Below are positions 21,650 to 33,394 of a DNA stretch of 64,000 nt, in pieces. Positions within the stretch are counted from its first letter, which is position 1. Each line of letters starts with the position of its first letter. The stretch spans positions 89,080,183 through 89,144,182 of the forward strand of contig OZ020589.1 in the NCBI GenBank assembly GCA_963971535.1. Reading direction: 5' to 3'. The notes beneath the pieces were generated by a model, which worked only from the letters and a program-made list of their open reading frames with translations, made no database searches and was not told the DNA's origin. This DNA is from Notolepis coatsorum. Lineage: Eukaryota > Chordata > Actinopteri > Aulopiformes > Paralepididae. The position numbers and the translations under genes are program-made.

Positions 21650-22533
21650 AGCGGCTGGGTGGCGCAGCGGACATTGCACTCGTCACCAACGCAAGAGACA
21701 CCGGGTTCGACTCCGGATGTCGGCGTTGCCTCCGGCTTGGGCCAGCCGTCATACTAACTCAATTGGCAGAGTTAGCGGGTGGAAGTCGATGGGTGGTAAT
21801 CTGGACGTTGTGGACAGCGACTTCTAGAGGTCGGTTGGGGACGCCTGCACAGCAGAGACAGGAAATGGCGGGGTAGTGTGAGCCTCCCACACGTTACACC
21901 TCGCCAATGAGACAGGAAATGGCGGGGTAGTGTGAGCCTCCCACACGTTACACCTCGCCTTCTTCAACGGGGCTATATTCCAAAGCACACACCCGCTGTG
22001 GCTGCGACTGTTCACGGCCAAGTCCAACGCCGAAGAGAGCTTCCTGCTCCCTTTGCCTCCAGGTAACTCCCTCTTCCTCGTTGCTTGCTTCTCTCCACTG
22101 CTCCACCTGCCACCACTGCCACTCCGCCCCCTGCTGGCAACCTCCACTGGTCCCACTCAAGGACCGCTCCAGAAAGGGAAAAAGGGCTCAATGTTATTGT
22201 TAGTAGTCCATACTGCAGCAGGAGAAGAGTAGTACCTCACCTCGTCATTAGACTGGGCGAGCTATCCAAAGGAACACTGTTAGGCTATCCAAAGGAACAC
22301 TGTAAATCACACGTTATACACACACAGGGAGTCCGCGCTGGCAGGTGAAAAGATGTGACAGGCTGCCTCCTCGTGTATCAGAGGGGACACGTGATGCAAG
22401 GCTTCTATCCTCCCTACAACCGGCCAGTGGGGGGCATATGCGAGCAACGTTCAAGACAGGGGAGGGGAGAATTAGCACAACGGAATTGGGATGGGAGAAA
22501 AATAGAAAAAGGGGAGAAAAAGTGGATAAAAAA
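21650..22533 (+). mobile_element. tRNA-derived SINE carrying an internal insertion
   Basis: The head GGTGGCGCAGCGGA plus GGGTTCGACTCC gives A- and B-box-like words. A 16-bp target duplication ACAAGCACACCCTTCC lies at 21634-21649 and 22534-22549. At about 884 bp it is roughly twice its sisters. A 48-bp segment is tandemly duplicated at about 21860-21957, and about 370 bp of unrelated GC-rich sequence (about 21958-22325) sits before the normal 3' part resumes. The tail is A-rich with GATAAA-type words. Confidence 0.88.
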
Positions 22534-22591
22534 ACAAGCACACCCTTCCCATTAAGTCTAATTTTAGTTTATTCTTGAAAAGCACATGTGA

Positions 22592-23091
22592 GGGGCGGTT
22601 AGGTGGCGTAGCGGAGATTGCGTTCGTCACCAACCCCGGAGCTGTGAGCTGGATTCGCCTGTTCGAATCCAGCTCACAGCTCCGGGGTTGTCACCAGCTT
22701 GGCTGGCCGTTCACACTAATACAATTGGCTGTATTAGAGGGTGGGAGAAGCTGGCGGGGTGGGTCCGGGTCGTTGTAAACAGCGACTCCTACAGTTCGGT
22801 CGGGGCGCCTGCTAAGCGCGGATAGGACCTGAGTGGGATAGTGTGATCCTTCCACACGCTACGCCCTCTCAGGGAGGATCCGCGCTGCCAGGTGATAAGA
22901 AGCGGTTGATTGGCTGGACGTGTGTCGGAGGAAGCACGTGATAGCCTCCACTCTCCCAGATGATCTGACTGTGGGGGGTAAGTGCGCAGCGACCAGGAAG
23001 GGGATTGGGAATTGGCATACGACTAACATTGGGATGGGAGAAAATTGGAGGAAAAATGGAGGGGGAAAAAGATCAAAAGAAAAAAAGAAAA
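22592..23091 (+). mobile_element. tRNA-derived SINE
   Basis: The head GGTTAGGTGGCGTAGCGGAG and the word GTTCGAATCC are A- and B-box-like. The duplication AAAAGCACATGTGA flanks it (22578-22591 and 23092-23105). The part after the head carries a perfect short inverted repeat around the B box (GGAGCTGTGAGCTGGATTC and its complement). Near-identical to 39465-39950. Inserted in the hAT 20588-23391, 42 bp from the other SINE. Confidence 0.93.
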
Positions 23092-23425
23092 AAAAGCACA
23101 TGTGAACGCATTAAAAAAATAAAGTTCTGCCAACATATTTTGGCTAAATATGCCTTGATAGTTTTATAAATGTGTATACAGAAACAATTCCGTTTGATAA
23201 TATACATTAATTTCATTAATAACATTGTGCTGTAATTTCATTTGCTAATAAATATGCATGATCAAGTTCCAACAGCTTTTATTTTGATATTCATTATTTC
23301 CATGTTGAAATTACACGATAGACGTGTGGGGTCGCCAAAATAATTCCAAAATAAAATGGGGTCGCGTTATGAAAAAGTTTGAGAACCCCTGAGCTATGGG
23401 TATCATAAAACTTCAAGGACCTTAA

Positions 23426-23829
23426 CACTTTCAGTGCCAGTGGCTTTAGCTATCCTTGTACCTACTGCACCACTGCTTTAAGAGATCGGGATTTTCACTG
23501 TGCGTCACGTTGTTTGGAGGGCTATATCTATATTCTATATTATAGCTATGGAGACAATACTATTGCTCATTTGACATTAACTATCCATCGTTCAACATGT
23601 GAAAAAGAATGAATCTTTTCATGTATACGTTCTGCACAACACATGCATCGAAGGGCCATGGACGCGCCCCAATGTGATTGGGTGAACTGCGAGACTTGCC
23701 TGGACCAAAATTCTCTGCCCGGAGGGGTTTAGATGTGACACAGTCTGGAACAGTGTTTCAAAGGGTGGGCGATACTGCCACCTAGCAGGTACTGGCCGGT
23801 ACTGCACTCTCGGGGTCCCAGTATGCCTT
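23426..23829. mobile_element. TTAA-flanked element, copy 3
   Basis: Lies between TTAA at 23422-23425 and 23830-23833. Shares with copy 1 the words CACTGTGCGTCAC, TATATTATAGCTATGGA and the terminal CCCAGTATGCC. Its first bases CACTTTCAGTGCC resemble the terminal repeat of the TTAA MITE at 38629. Confidence 0.6.
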
Positions 23830-23864
23830 TTAACGGTAACATAGAGGTCCGTGACGCCTGTTAT

Positions 23865-24262
23865 TTTTCTACAACGGAGTTCGGCGATTTGCGAATCTGA
23901 TTGGCCAGTGTCATTTCTGGTCATGTGACATGTACGCCCAATCGTGGGGCCGCAAGTTTCTACACTGGTTAGGCTTAGGCGCTCGTTCGAAGTCGGTTAA
24001 GGTTAGAGTTTGTCTTAGAGCATGGCGATAGAACGCCTGCCCTGATTCCGACGGTTAAGCTTAGGCACTCTTTCGAAGTTGGTTAAGGTTAGAGTTTGTC
24101 TTAGAGCATGGTGATAGAACGCCAGGTGCTTTGCAGGCTGTTCGACACGGAAATGGGCAAAGACACAGCTCGTCACGCTATTGGGCGCACATGTCACATG
24201 ACCAGAAACGTCAGTGGCCAATCAGATTCGCAAATTGCCGAACTCCATTGTAGAAAATATAG
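23865..24262. mobile_element. Foldback MITE, second copy
   Basis: Same family as 9526-9915: inverted arms with TCTGATTGGCCA and ATTGGGCGCACATGTCACATG, and an interior with TTCGAAGTCGGTTAAGGTTA. The TTAGAGCATGG-containing segment is present twice in direct orientation (about 24001-24035 and 24083-24121), showing internal duplication. Confidence 0.75.
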
Positions 24263-24397
24263 ACGCGTCCGTGACACTGAATAGAATATTAAAATAAAAA
24301 AAGGAAAATTTACCAAATAGCGTATATATACGTGATTGGCGTACAACGGTTGGCGAGCAAATGCGTATATATACATGGATGGCGCAGATTGAGTTAA

Positions 24398-24930
24398 TAA
24401 TAAACACTGTTGGGACTATTTGACTCTTAACTTTTTGTCTGCCACGTTGCTGCCTACTGATCCTGCGGTCAGTAGGCCGGCTTTTCGTGACTGTTTCCGC
24501 GATAATTCATGATCTTTGCGGAGCTATTTGTATATTCTATATTATAACTATGGGGAAATGGTATGGCTCATTTGATAGATACTATTTGCAGTACAACATG
24601 TAAAAAGCCGTTAGTTTCTACACACTGTAGTTTGTAGTTTATTACGCACTGAACATCGCCCATTTCCGAAAGAATCCAGTCTTTTTCCATAGATCGCGAG
24701 ATAGGGCGCTTTATGTGCAATAAGCCCGAATCATTTTGGTTGATTCCCTGAACCCCCAAATACTCCCAAATCAAAGGTATATAACATGTACATATGTACC
24801 TTCACAAAATCATCAAGGGGGGGAAAATCCGATCGTTAGAAAAAGCCTCGTTTATGACCGGTACAGTAAGGCACTGTGATCGTTACATAAACACGTTTCA
24901 CATTCGCTAAAATAGACATAGGGGGTCCTT
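24398..24930. mobile_element. TTAA-family element, copy 4, left part (uncertain)
   Basis: TATATTCTATATTATAACTA at about 24530 and GGCTCATTTGA match copies 1 and 3. The corresponding right part seems to resume at about 27640-27930 (GATACTGCCATCTGGTGAGA) after the hAT insertion. The copy is strongly diverged and its outer limits are guesses. Confidence 0.4.
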
Positions 24931-25279
24931 ACCTTAGCCCAGACCTGGGTATTGTACGGCCCGTATTGGTATTGATTCTGACCGGCCCGCGAAAGATTAC
25001 ATGATAATTTTTTTTTTTTACTTTTTTCTTTTCATGTCAACGTTCACACGCACAATATACGCTTACCTAGGATTTGACTTGATTCAACAACAAAGCAGTC
25101 GGGGCAAGCCGAAAACGGTCGAAAGTGTGGTTATTTGAAGTTTGGATTTCTTTTTTCACAACTGAGGTAGGTAGATTACATTTTTAGAGACTAAAGTACA
25201 GAAAAAAGGTACCGTTGGGTACCGGTATCGATTCACAGGTACCGGTACCGTATCGGTTCAAATGTGAACGGTACCCATC

Positions 25280-25899
25280 CCTACTGAACACACAACTGCA
25301 GGGCAAGGGCATTTTTGCTCATGAAATGCATAGCCATGTGAAAGCCTTCATGACAAAGTTGCAATTAATTTCAAGGCAACTAGGCAGCAACAATCTCAAA
25401 CACATGAAAACCCTGAAAGAAGTCAAACCATCAGCTGATCACCGGCACAGGTACTCATCCATGTTGGGAGCACTGCATGATGAATTTTCAAGGCGTTTTC
25501 AAGATTTCAAAAAGGTTGAGGATGAAATGCAGCTGGTTTCCTCTCCCTTTACCTGCAGTGTTGATAGTGCACCCACTGATGTTCAGCTTGAACTCATTGA
25601 CCTGCAGTCTGATTCACTACTGAAAGAGCACTTTAAGTCAGCATCACTGCTAGAGTTCTACTCTGCTCTCAAGGAGGAGAACTTTCCAAACATGAGGAGA
25701 CATGCTCAGAAGATGTTGGTTCTCTTTGGATCCACCTTGTGAACAGACATTCTCAGTCATGACGTTTACCAAGTCCAGGTACAGATCCTCTCTCACTGAT
25801 GAACATCTGGCAGCTGTGCTTCGCATCTCCACCTCAGACATGCAACCTGACTTTGATGGACTTGTTAAAGCTCAACAGAGACTGGATTTATCACACTGA
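25280..25899 (+). pseudogene. hAT transposase C-terminal pseudogene (GTF2IRD2-like)
   Basis: The first frame (to 25742) reads MHSHVKAFMTKLQLISRQLG, then DEFSRRFQDFKK, LVSSPFTCSVDSAP and LIDLQSDSLLKEHF. The second frame (25702-25899) continues with CEQTFSVMTFTKSRYRSSLT and DEHLAAVLRIS. This is the order of the C-terminal part of hAT transposases related to the domesticated GTF2IRD2/ZBED group, ending with the C-E-Q-x-F-S dimerisation motif. A frame change near 25735 and absence of the N-terminal catalytic half make it inactive. Confidence 0.88.
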
Positions 25900-26039
25900 A
25901 TGAAAAAAAAGAGCTGAAGAACACTAAAATGTGGAAATATAACAAGTGAAATGGGACACTTGATCTTTTTTTTGCACAGTTCTGAAATCATTAAAGGTCA
26001 ACCTCCACGTTGTATTTTTGTTCAATAAACAATGTGGAC

Positions 26040-27060
26040 TAGGCCAACAGTGGCTTTCATGAAGAAGGGAAAAAAAAGTATTGAAATTGACCCAGTTTTA
26101 GCGTTTTTATCAAACATTTTGTCTGCCCAACACAATCACCATGCACGTGCATATTTTAATCAATGGTTCATAACGTGCGTGTGTAATCGAAATGATCGTC
26201 ACAACAGGTGCAGGGCACCAGGGGGCTCACCAGGGGGCGCTGAGAGTCACACAGCTAGTGGCAGGCAGAGAGCCTTGCTACCATAGATATATGCTTGCTA
26301 CTACTAGCCGAATTAAAATGTATCTGTTTCACCTCACTATTGCTCCGTGATTATAGCCATCCATCCATCTCTAAAGCTAACCACTATTTGTAAAAGCCAC
26401 AACCACGTTACCATATTTGTAATAATGTAAATCATTGTGTCGTTGTACACATATTGTGTTTATAACGTTAGTAGATAACATAGCTTAGCTTGGTAGCTAT
26501 TGTGCTAACAACATATCCCGACATCCGGCTCGCTGGCCGGCATGAACGGCCGACCCAAAATGGTTCTCTCCTCTCTGTACACCCCGTCCCCACGGGTGCC
26601 CTGCCGGGGGGCCCATGGACGCGACGGCGGCGGCAGCCGTAGGGTGCTCGAGCCCGTAAAGGCTAGTGTTACACGATAGCTATGAGCTAACTAGCGCTCT
26701 TGCAGCCGCCGCTGTTGTCGAGTCCACAAGCTCCTCCGCGGGGACGGGGACACACAAAGAGGAGAGAACCACCCGCAGGGACGGCGGGCTATAGGCTAAC
26801 GTCAGTGAGTAGCAGGGACGGCGGAGATATAGGCTAACTGTGATGCACCGAGTGAGCCACCATTGATCTAGTACTATGACCCGGACGGACATAAGGCATA
26901 CGTTTCCTGAAGTGACGTCACGGCCGTGCTAGGTGCTAGCGTCTGATAAGCTTTTAGATTCGGCTCATTAATATGCACCTGTTGTCCTGTTGTGACGTCG
27001 GCGTTTGATAAGCTTTTTTGATTCGTGCGTGCATGTTATTCGTGCGTGGACCTTTTTAAC
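26040..27060. other. Non-coding interior of hAT, origin unclear
   Basis: No domain is visible. Duplicated words occur at 26770-26840 (GGACGGCGG with ATATAGGCTAAC) and 26925-27010 (GCTAGCGTCTGATAAGCTTT against GGCGTTTGATAAGCTTTT), the latter suggesting a local tandem duplication. Confidence 0.35.
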
Positions 27061-28289
27061 TCTTTCAGAGTGGCATTTCCGGTGTCAAATGGAAAAAAAT
27101 AAATAATGAAATTATATACCAATGATGTAAACTACCCATAATTGATCAGTAGGGTTTAACCTGGAGGTTGGGCTTTAAATGTTTAATATAGGCATGTAAA
27201 GTAAAAAAGGCTACTGGGACACTTTTCTTTACACAGTTCAGTGACATGTCTTGTTTATTTTGGCTATAAGATGATGTGATGTCTTTAGAAAGCTAAGAAA
27301 ATCCTTGTTTCAATAGTATATGAAACTCAAAATAATAACTTTATTTGTATAGCACTTTTTCATACATGCCCTTTGTTATTAATGTTTCACATTTTGTTTA
27401 TCATCTTGGAAATAAATTCTATTTGAATAAATGATATTTTTGAAAGCTAACCTCACCTTTTAATTGCCAAATAATAACATACACTCTTACCAGGGGTCAA
27501 AACAATGCCATTTACTGCTTTTTATATAGAAATAAAATTTATATTATGCATAATTGAGTTTGGAATTTTGGCCCGGCCCTCCAACATATTTTCAGTTGCT
27601 CATTCGGCCCCCCGGGAAAAATAATTGCCCACCCCTGCCTTAGCCAATAGGTAATCCAAAAAGAATAATTCCAATGATCCCATCGCGATTACAAGTTTCT
27701 ATATAATTACACATGTCTATTGGACACTATAGGTTCTGAGGCGAGCAGATCTGCTTTCGATTGCTTTGGAAGAGCTCCTCCCCTACAGAGCGAGTCAAGA
27801 CAGAAAGGGATCATTGACAGACACTGTCTGAACTAGACTATCCGAGTTCAAATGGTAGACGATACTGCCATCTGGTGAGATTCGATCGGCATTGCAGTTC
27901 CAGCGTATGTGGCTGTGCCAAAGTGATTCAGAGCTCTCCGGGCAAGTCTGTAGAGCGGGATCAAAGGGAAAAGATCAAAGGATCTAATAACGAGTTTACT
28001 CGTTGTTGGCGTTCAACGCATGGCGCCCAATAACGAGTATACTCATTGTTGGCGCAGACTGAATTAATAATAAACACTGTTAGGATTATCTGACTCTTAA
28101 TAATAAACACGTAACTACACTAGCGTTATAAGAGCTAACATTGCTACCTACCGTACAAGTGCATTGGTTTAGTGCATTTCCTACTTCCGGTTGCTACTGA
28201 GCGGACATGTTTGTGCGGACCTGTTCTCCCAAACTGGTAAGCAAATGACTGTTTTCATGTTTTCATTTTTACGTTATTTTGATTTTTAC

Positions 28290-28290
<1 letters not shown>

Positions 28291-28378
<88 letters not shown>
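28291..28378. repeat. (TTA)n microsatellite
   Basis: About 29 uninterrupted TTA/ATT units followed by a T-run. Confidence 0.97.
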
Positions 28379-28380
<2 letters not shown>

Positions 28381-28499
28381 TTTTTTTTTAACATTGATCT
28401 TAACTGATCACTGTGACTTTATTGCTTTTATCGTTATATATGCCTATGTTTGTGTACAGCACTTTGAGCTACATGACATGTATGAAAGGTGCTTTATAA

Positions 28500-28500
28500 A

Positions 28501-28536
<36 letters not shown>

Positions 28537-28537
28537 G
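28500..28537. repeat. (TTAC)n microsatellite
   Basis: About nine TTAC/ACTT tetranucleotide units, just after a word typical of fish retroposon tails (TGAAAGGTGCTTTATAAATA). Confidence 0.9.
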
Positions 28538-28607
28538 TTAGGACTATTTGACTCTTAATAATAAACACTGTTAGGACTGTCTGACTCTTAATAATAAACA
28601 CTATTAG
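28535..28607. repeat. 33-bp AATAAA-containing tandem repeat, part 1
   Basis: Units of about 33 bp (ACTCTTAATAATAAACACTG plus TTAGGACTATCTG). Further units lie at 30367-30445, so the solo LTR at 28608-30366 inserted into this array. Single relatives occur near 24398-24430 and 28068-28110. Confidence 0.8.
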
Positions 28608-30366
28608 TGTTACAAAGGATCAGATTAAACCGAATATATATATTTATTGATTGATATATATTGCATAGTATTTGTATATCGTTTTGATATCCCTTGTATA
28701 TTCCTTGTACATATACACGGAATATCCCTTTAGCCTAGTACAGACCATAATATTTCATTCTCCTATTGGACAGCGGTCCACAGGCGCCAGGGCCATGCCT
28801 CCAGAGTCAGGTTCAAAGCCACCGTCAAGACATGTCTGTACATGCCCGGCCTTGCCCAAGAATACGAGACAGAAATGAGGTTGGCACTAGATTGTTCGCC
28901 GTGCATATAAATATGGCGCAGGTGAATACAGAAGCACTTAGGAACTAAAGTTGAAGCATCACCCCACGATACTCCGTGCGGTGAAGTATGGCCTGTTTGG
29001 CCCCAAAGAGAGCATTGAGACCGCGTGCGAATTAATAACTGAAGTGTCAGAGTTTGGCGCTATACCGTCGAGTGCGACATATTTCTATTAAGTCAGTAAT
29101 AGTCTATTTGTGTATAGTGTATCGTGCGGCTAAAGTTCTACAGTGATCAGCATCACCAACGCTTCCTCGTACCAGCTAGAGTGCTTATCCAGGCTGGGCT
29201 GCTTTCATGGCGCTTTCACCCGAGGAGACCTAGACGAGGACCGTGTGGACATGTACACTGGATTAATCTACCCGACGACTGCATAGCCATTTACGGCTGG
29301 ATTATATTTGTTTTGGTCCTGTGATTTATGGAGCGGAGAATCGCAGATGCCTACACGTGTGTGGGATTTACCCTGTGAGGAGCCACGTCGAGTCTGCGCC
29401 TCAGAGAGACTGAGGCAGGCTAGCTTTCTTCACTGTGGAGCTACAGTCTACGGAGAACAGCTGTATTCGTCTGTGGATCAAGAGACTATTGCACCGTCTC
29501 CTGTACTTGGAGTCTCCTTAGTCATCGTTGACCAGACTCTCTACTACCGACAGATCCTCTACCCCTGCTGGCTTACAACCGGGGGGACCCTTCAGTATCT
29601 CCCGCTATATATTACCAGTGCACCATAGATATAATTCCCTATATACAAACAAACAAACAAACAACACACTGCAGCACCCACTCTCCACACTTTAGATCAC
29701 ACAAACACACTTACACTTTATATTTATTGATAAAGGATTTGCACTACAACTCGTACACCTACTGTGAATTGTACCTAAACTGCACCTCGTCCATTTATGC
29801 CTTGCACTATATAGTATTGTATATTAGTACACTGCACAGTATTGTATATTGTATGGTAACTACGTCTACGAACATTGTACATATGTCTAAACTGAACACT
29901 GTGACCTCTTTTTTTTCTTCTAATTTTTACTATGTTTTTATTTCATACTTATCTTGTCATGCACAGTCTCTGGAGCGCAACAGTAAGAAGCATTTTGTAC
30001 AAAAGTATTCTGTACTTCTGTATGACAACTATTAAAGAAACTTGAAACTTGAAACTTGAAACTAAGATTCAGGTCGTATAATTACCTCCTGCGTAACCAG
30101 AGAATGGACATTCATTATTGATTTGCCTACGCACATTCCTTTGCCTTACAAGTGCATTCAAAGTATAATAGAGAAGTATATTATGTACCTTTTGCTGCAA
30201 TAAATACTTAATTATAACTTTGTGTGGAACCGATTTATTGTGGGAAGTGTTCATCATATTTATATATCATGTACTGTATGGCCAGTAATTAAAGTACATA
30301 AAGCGGTAGTGGTTTAATGATACCATACTTATCAATACAGTCAGGGAATTGTACCCCTCAGTTACA
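28608..30366 (+). mobile_element. Solo LTR, BEL/Pao type (copy B), with nested LINE end
   Basis: Begins TGTTACAAAGG and ends CCCCTCAGTTACA, flanked by the 5-bp duplication ATTAG (28603-28607 and 30367-30371). Nearly collinear with copy A at 18759-20092. It is longer because a LINE-A 3' end is inserted at about 29642-30061. No internal retrotransposon region is attached. Confidence 0.92.
29642..30061 (+). mobile_element. LINE-A 3' end inserted in solo LTR
   Basis: Matches the 3'UTR of LINE-A at 62480-62885, including ACTGCACAGTATTGTATATT, TCTGGAGCGCAACAGTAAG and the final GAAACTTGAAACTTGAAAC tail. The LTR sequence breaks at CCCTA and resumes with CTAAGATTC. Confidence 0.9.
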
Positions 30367-30445
30367 ATTAGGACTATCTGACTCTTGATAATAAACACTG
30401 TTAGGACTATCTGACTCTTAATAATAAACACTGTTAGTGTTAGGT
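30367..30445. repeat. 33-bp AATAAA-containing tandem repeat, part 2
   Basis: Two to three further units of the array split by solo LTR copy B, with small changes (TTGATAATAAACACTG). Confidence 0.8.
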
Positions 30446-30869
30446 TTTAAAGTTCAGACTGGAGCCACAAACCACCAGGAGAAGAAGGGTTGCAATCAAA
30501 TATCCATTTTATTTGCTGGATAATGATGATAGGATGTTTTCATGATGATTGCCATGGTTAGTAGACAAAGTTCAACAGACGCATGGCAGACATCGGGCAA
30601 CACACAGCAAAATCGCAGGCCTGCTGTGCATGTGTTTGAGACAAAGGGAGAATGAGAGAGAGTCCTGGTTGTAATTGGAGGAAGTGAGGGAGGAAGTGAG
30701 GTCAGTACTACCACAGGTGCCACTGAACACCTTGTGGTGGTGTCTCCTTGTGGAGCGGAGGGGAAGTGAACCTTTTAGTTGGTCACACACTGAACACCTT
30801 GTGGTGTCTCCTTGTGGAGCAGAGGGGAAGTGAACCTTGTAGTTTGTCACATTTAGGACTATCTGACTC
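30446..30869. other. Unclassified segment with local duplication
   Basis: ACTGAACACCTTGTGGTG and TCTCCTTGTGGAGC plus GGGGAAGTGAACCTT occur twice in direct orientation at about 30721-30778 and 30788-30842. No gene or named element recognised. Confidence 0.5.
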
Positions 30870-30873
30870 TTAA

Positions 30874-31533
30874 CACATTAGGGGGCATTCGATTTCCCCA
30901 AAAAATAAAAAATTATTTCATGAATACGTTTGCGCGTTATTCCGTGGTGAATATGAGTATAATTTCGGAATGATCCGGGCTAATTCCTGGGAGGCTGGCT
31001 ATAGGGCGCAACGTGAATTCTACTTAAACCATTGGCGTTTCGTCCCTGGACATGCTATTATTTTCAAATCAAATCCATATGATGGGTATTATGTTTCATC
31101 ATGAATGCATTAAAGAGGGGGGGGGTCGTTTCTGATTAATTGATTGCCAATAACGGCATTCGTTATTACCACAACACACGCCGATCAGGGGGATGGGTAT
31201 GAAAACCATGCACGATCAAGCTGAAATTGACATCAGATTGTCCTTACCTGTGGTCGGTGGTATTCCAAAAATAATATTCCAATTATTTGATTGCCATCTG
31301 GTCCATCCTATACCCATCTGGTCCACGACATAACCCACCACAACATATGGATCGGGGGTCCCGAAAACGATTAAATGTGATCGAGTGAAGCCACAGGTTT
31401 CCCATTACTAGAAAAGTCTGTCCGGAGATATTTGAGTGTTACACCCGGTCTGGAACAGGGTTTACTGCACTCTCGATACTGCCTACTAGCAGGATCTGGC
31501 CGGTACTGCACCTTCGGAGTCCCAGTATGCCTT
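30874..31533. mobile_element. TTAA-flanked element, copy 2 (uninterrupted)
   Basis: Lies between TTAA at 30870-30873 and 31534-31537. It is the uninterrupted counterpart of copy 1: the SINE at 6324-6781 falls exactly where this copy reads CTGGACATGCTATTATTT. Non-coding. Confidence 0.7.
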
Positions 31534-31537
31534 TTAA

Positions 31538-32422
31538 CCCTCTAGAGGCCAAGGGCCTGTTTGAACCTGTCGGCGGAGAACAAAATAATTTAGAATGTCT
31601 TCCAAATGCGCAAAAAGTACATATTTTCAGAAATCGTAAAAAATAGAAAAATTACAATTTCGAGTACTTTGAGATGTAATCTATATGTCTCCTTACTTGC
31701 TAAACGTAATACGACTTGTAAATATGTTTAATTCTTGCTAAATTGTATAGTTCTAAATTATCCCCGTATTCATGGACTACAACGCGTCACGTACATGCAC
31801 GCGCGCACACACAAACAGCGCTGATAGGTGTTAAATCACTGAGTGATCTAATATGCATATCATTCTTCAGAGCGAGAGGGGGGAGGGATTGTGTTTCTCA
31901 CATTGTCGCTGTCTGTCGTTGAACTCACTGCTCTCAGCTGAAAAGCTCTCACTCGCGAGGATATCTCGCCATGGGGCTGCATATTTCTCCAACAAATCAT
32001 ACCGTCTATAAGATCTATCTTCTGGTATTCCAAGTTTAGTCAGGATAATATAATCTGCATTATCATTCTCGAGAATACACGCGGACCCGACAGAACGTTA
32101 TGAATTAAAAGTAGTCTAACATGCTTTGCATCCAAACCAGTGTATATACCCACGTCGCGCTAAACATTAACTACTGCAATGTTATCTGCTAACTGAGTAT
32201 TCCAACTAAGCTAAGCAGAATAATGCTCTGTAACAACTCATCTCGAGTCTGCTTCTATGTGCGACAGAAACTCTGCAGCAGCAGTTCTGATAGGTTTAGT
32301 TCATTGATCTAGTCATATTTGATGTCAATATCTTATATATCTGTGCACCCATTGTCTCCCCATGATGCAGGCTGTAGGACTGTCGGGCCGTGGCTCTGTG
32401 TGTCTCCCTTACATCCGGCCTC
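31538..32422. other. No gene recognised
   Basis: Begins with CCCTCTAGAGGCC directly after TTAA, possibly the start of another TTAA element, but no matching far end was found. A segment at 32120-32180 (CCAGTGTATATACCCACGTC) is repeated at 36985-37042. Confidence 0.35.
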
Positions 32423-32445
32423 TCACACACACACACAGACAAGCA

Positions 32446-32482
<37 letters not shown>

Positions 32483-32613
32483 ACACACACGGATGCACCC
32501 TTGTAGGGGCCTGTCTCTCCCTACATCTGGGATTCATCAGCCCTCTAGCCCCCCTTCTTCTGACACAGGCACACACACAGACAAGCACACACACATACAT
32601 ACACACACACATA
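32423..32613. repeat. (CA)n-rich tracts
   Basis: Two CA microsatellite stretches (about 32423-32490 and 32567-32612) separated by a copy of a nearby phrase. The hAT at 32614 inserted into the second one, because its 8-bp duplication CACACATA is CA-repeat sequence. Confidence 0.9.
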
Positions 32614-33152
32614 CAGTGGCGGACTGGGACACAAATTCAGCCCGGGACATTCAGACGCACCAGCCCACACACCGGCCCACGCACCGGCCCACGCACCGGC
32701 CCACGCACCGGCCCCGAAACCGGCCCACACAACGGCCGTTATGAAACACTTGTCCAGTATTAAACAACCCAAGGCTGTGGCTAAGGAGTCAACATCAGGG
32801 AGACCAAATCTACACACCGCCCCTAGATGTGCACTCATGCACAGTGCACACACACACACACACACACAGAGACACACACATACATATACCGTTACTTCCT
32901 GTCATTGGCATATGTTTTTTTTTTTACTAACATCTTAGTGCCTCATTAGCCTAGGGATTAAGGATACATGAAGTATTAACTACACCATAATAATATTGAG
33001 GTTTTGATCCATAGAAAAGGTCTGTGCTACACAATTTCAGTTAGATTGGATTTATTGTCCTTTAATTTGGCACTCATGACATTAGTTGCTTGCCGTTTAA
33101 TCAACATCGAAAGACCCCCCACTTCCTCCCAGACACCCATTCCAAGAGCTTG

Positions 33153-33155
<3 letters not shown>

Positions 33156-33244
<89 letters not shown>
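33156..33244. repeat. (TC)n microsatellite
   Basis: About 44 uninterrupted TC units, then mixed TGTG and TCTC up to about 33393. Confidence 0.97.
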
Positions 33245-33250
<6 letters not shown>

Positions 33251-33258
33251 GTGTCTCT

Positions 33259-33293
<35 letters not shown>

Positions 33294-33394
33294 TCTCTCT
33301 GTGTCTCTCCCTCTCTCTGTGTGTCTCTCTCTGTGTGTCTCTCTCTGTGTCTCTCTCTCTCTCTTTCTTTTTCTGTGTGTCTGTCTGTCTGTCT

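Larger units (their letters stand above)
20588..23391 (+). mobile_element. hAT (Charlie/ZBED-like) transposon, decayed
   Basis: Starts CAGCGGTTCTCAAACT and ends AGTTTGAGAACCCCTG, the classic Charlie-type hAT termini. It is flanked by AGCTAGGG (20580-20587) and AGCTATGG (23392-23399), an 8-bp duplication with one mismatch. It retains the C-terminal dimerisation region of the transposase near 21350-21630. Two SINEs are nested in it (21650-22533 and 22592-23091). Confidence 0.93.
24940..27637 (+). mobile_element. hAT transposon with 8-bp duplication
   Basis: Starts CAGACCTGGGTATTG and ends TTGCCCACCCCTG. It is flanked by a perfect 8-bp duplication CCTTAGCC at 24932-24939 and 27638-27645. It encodes a decayed hAT transposase at 25280-25899 and has a non-coding 3' half (26040-27060) of mixed origin. 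The first part near 25200-25285 contains GGTACCG-rich sequence ending CCCATCCCTAC, which looks like the end of another hAT MITE nested inside. Confidence 0.93.

Noticed and set aside
22592..22700. tRNA gene (also at 21650 and 39465)
   Set aside because: A- and B-box-like words are present but belong to SINE heads followed by a SINE body and A-tail with target duplications. No proper tRNA cloverleaf was built.
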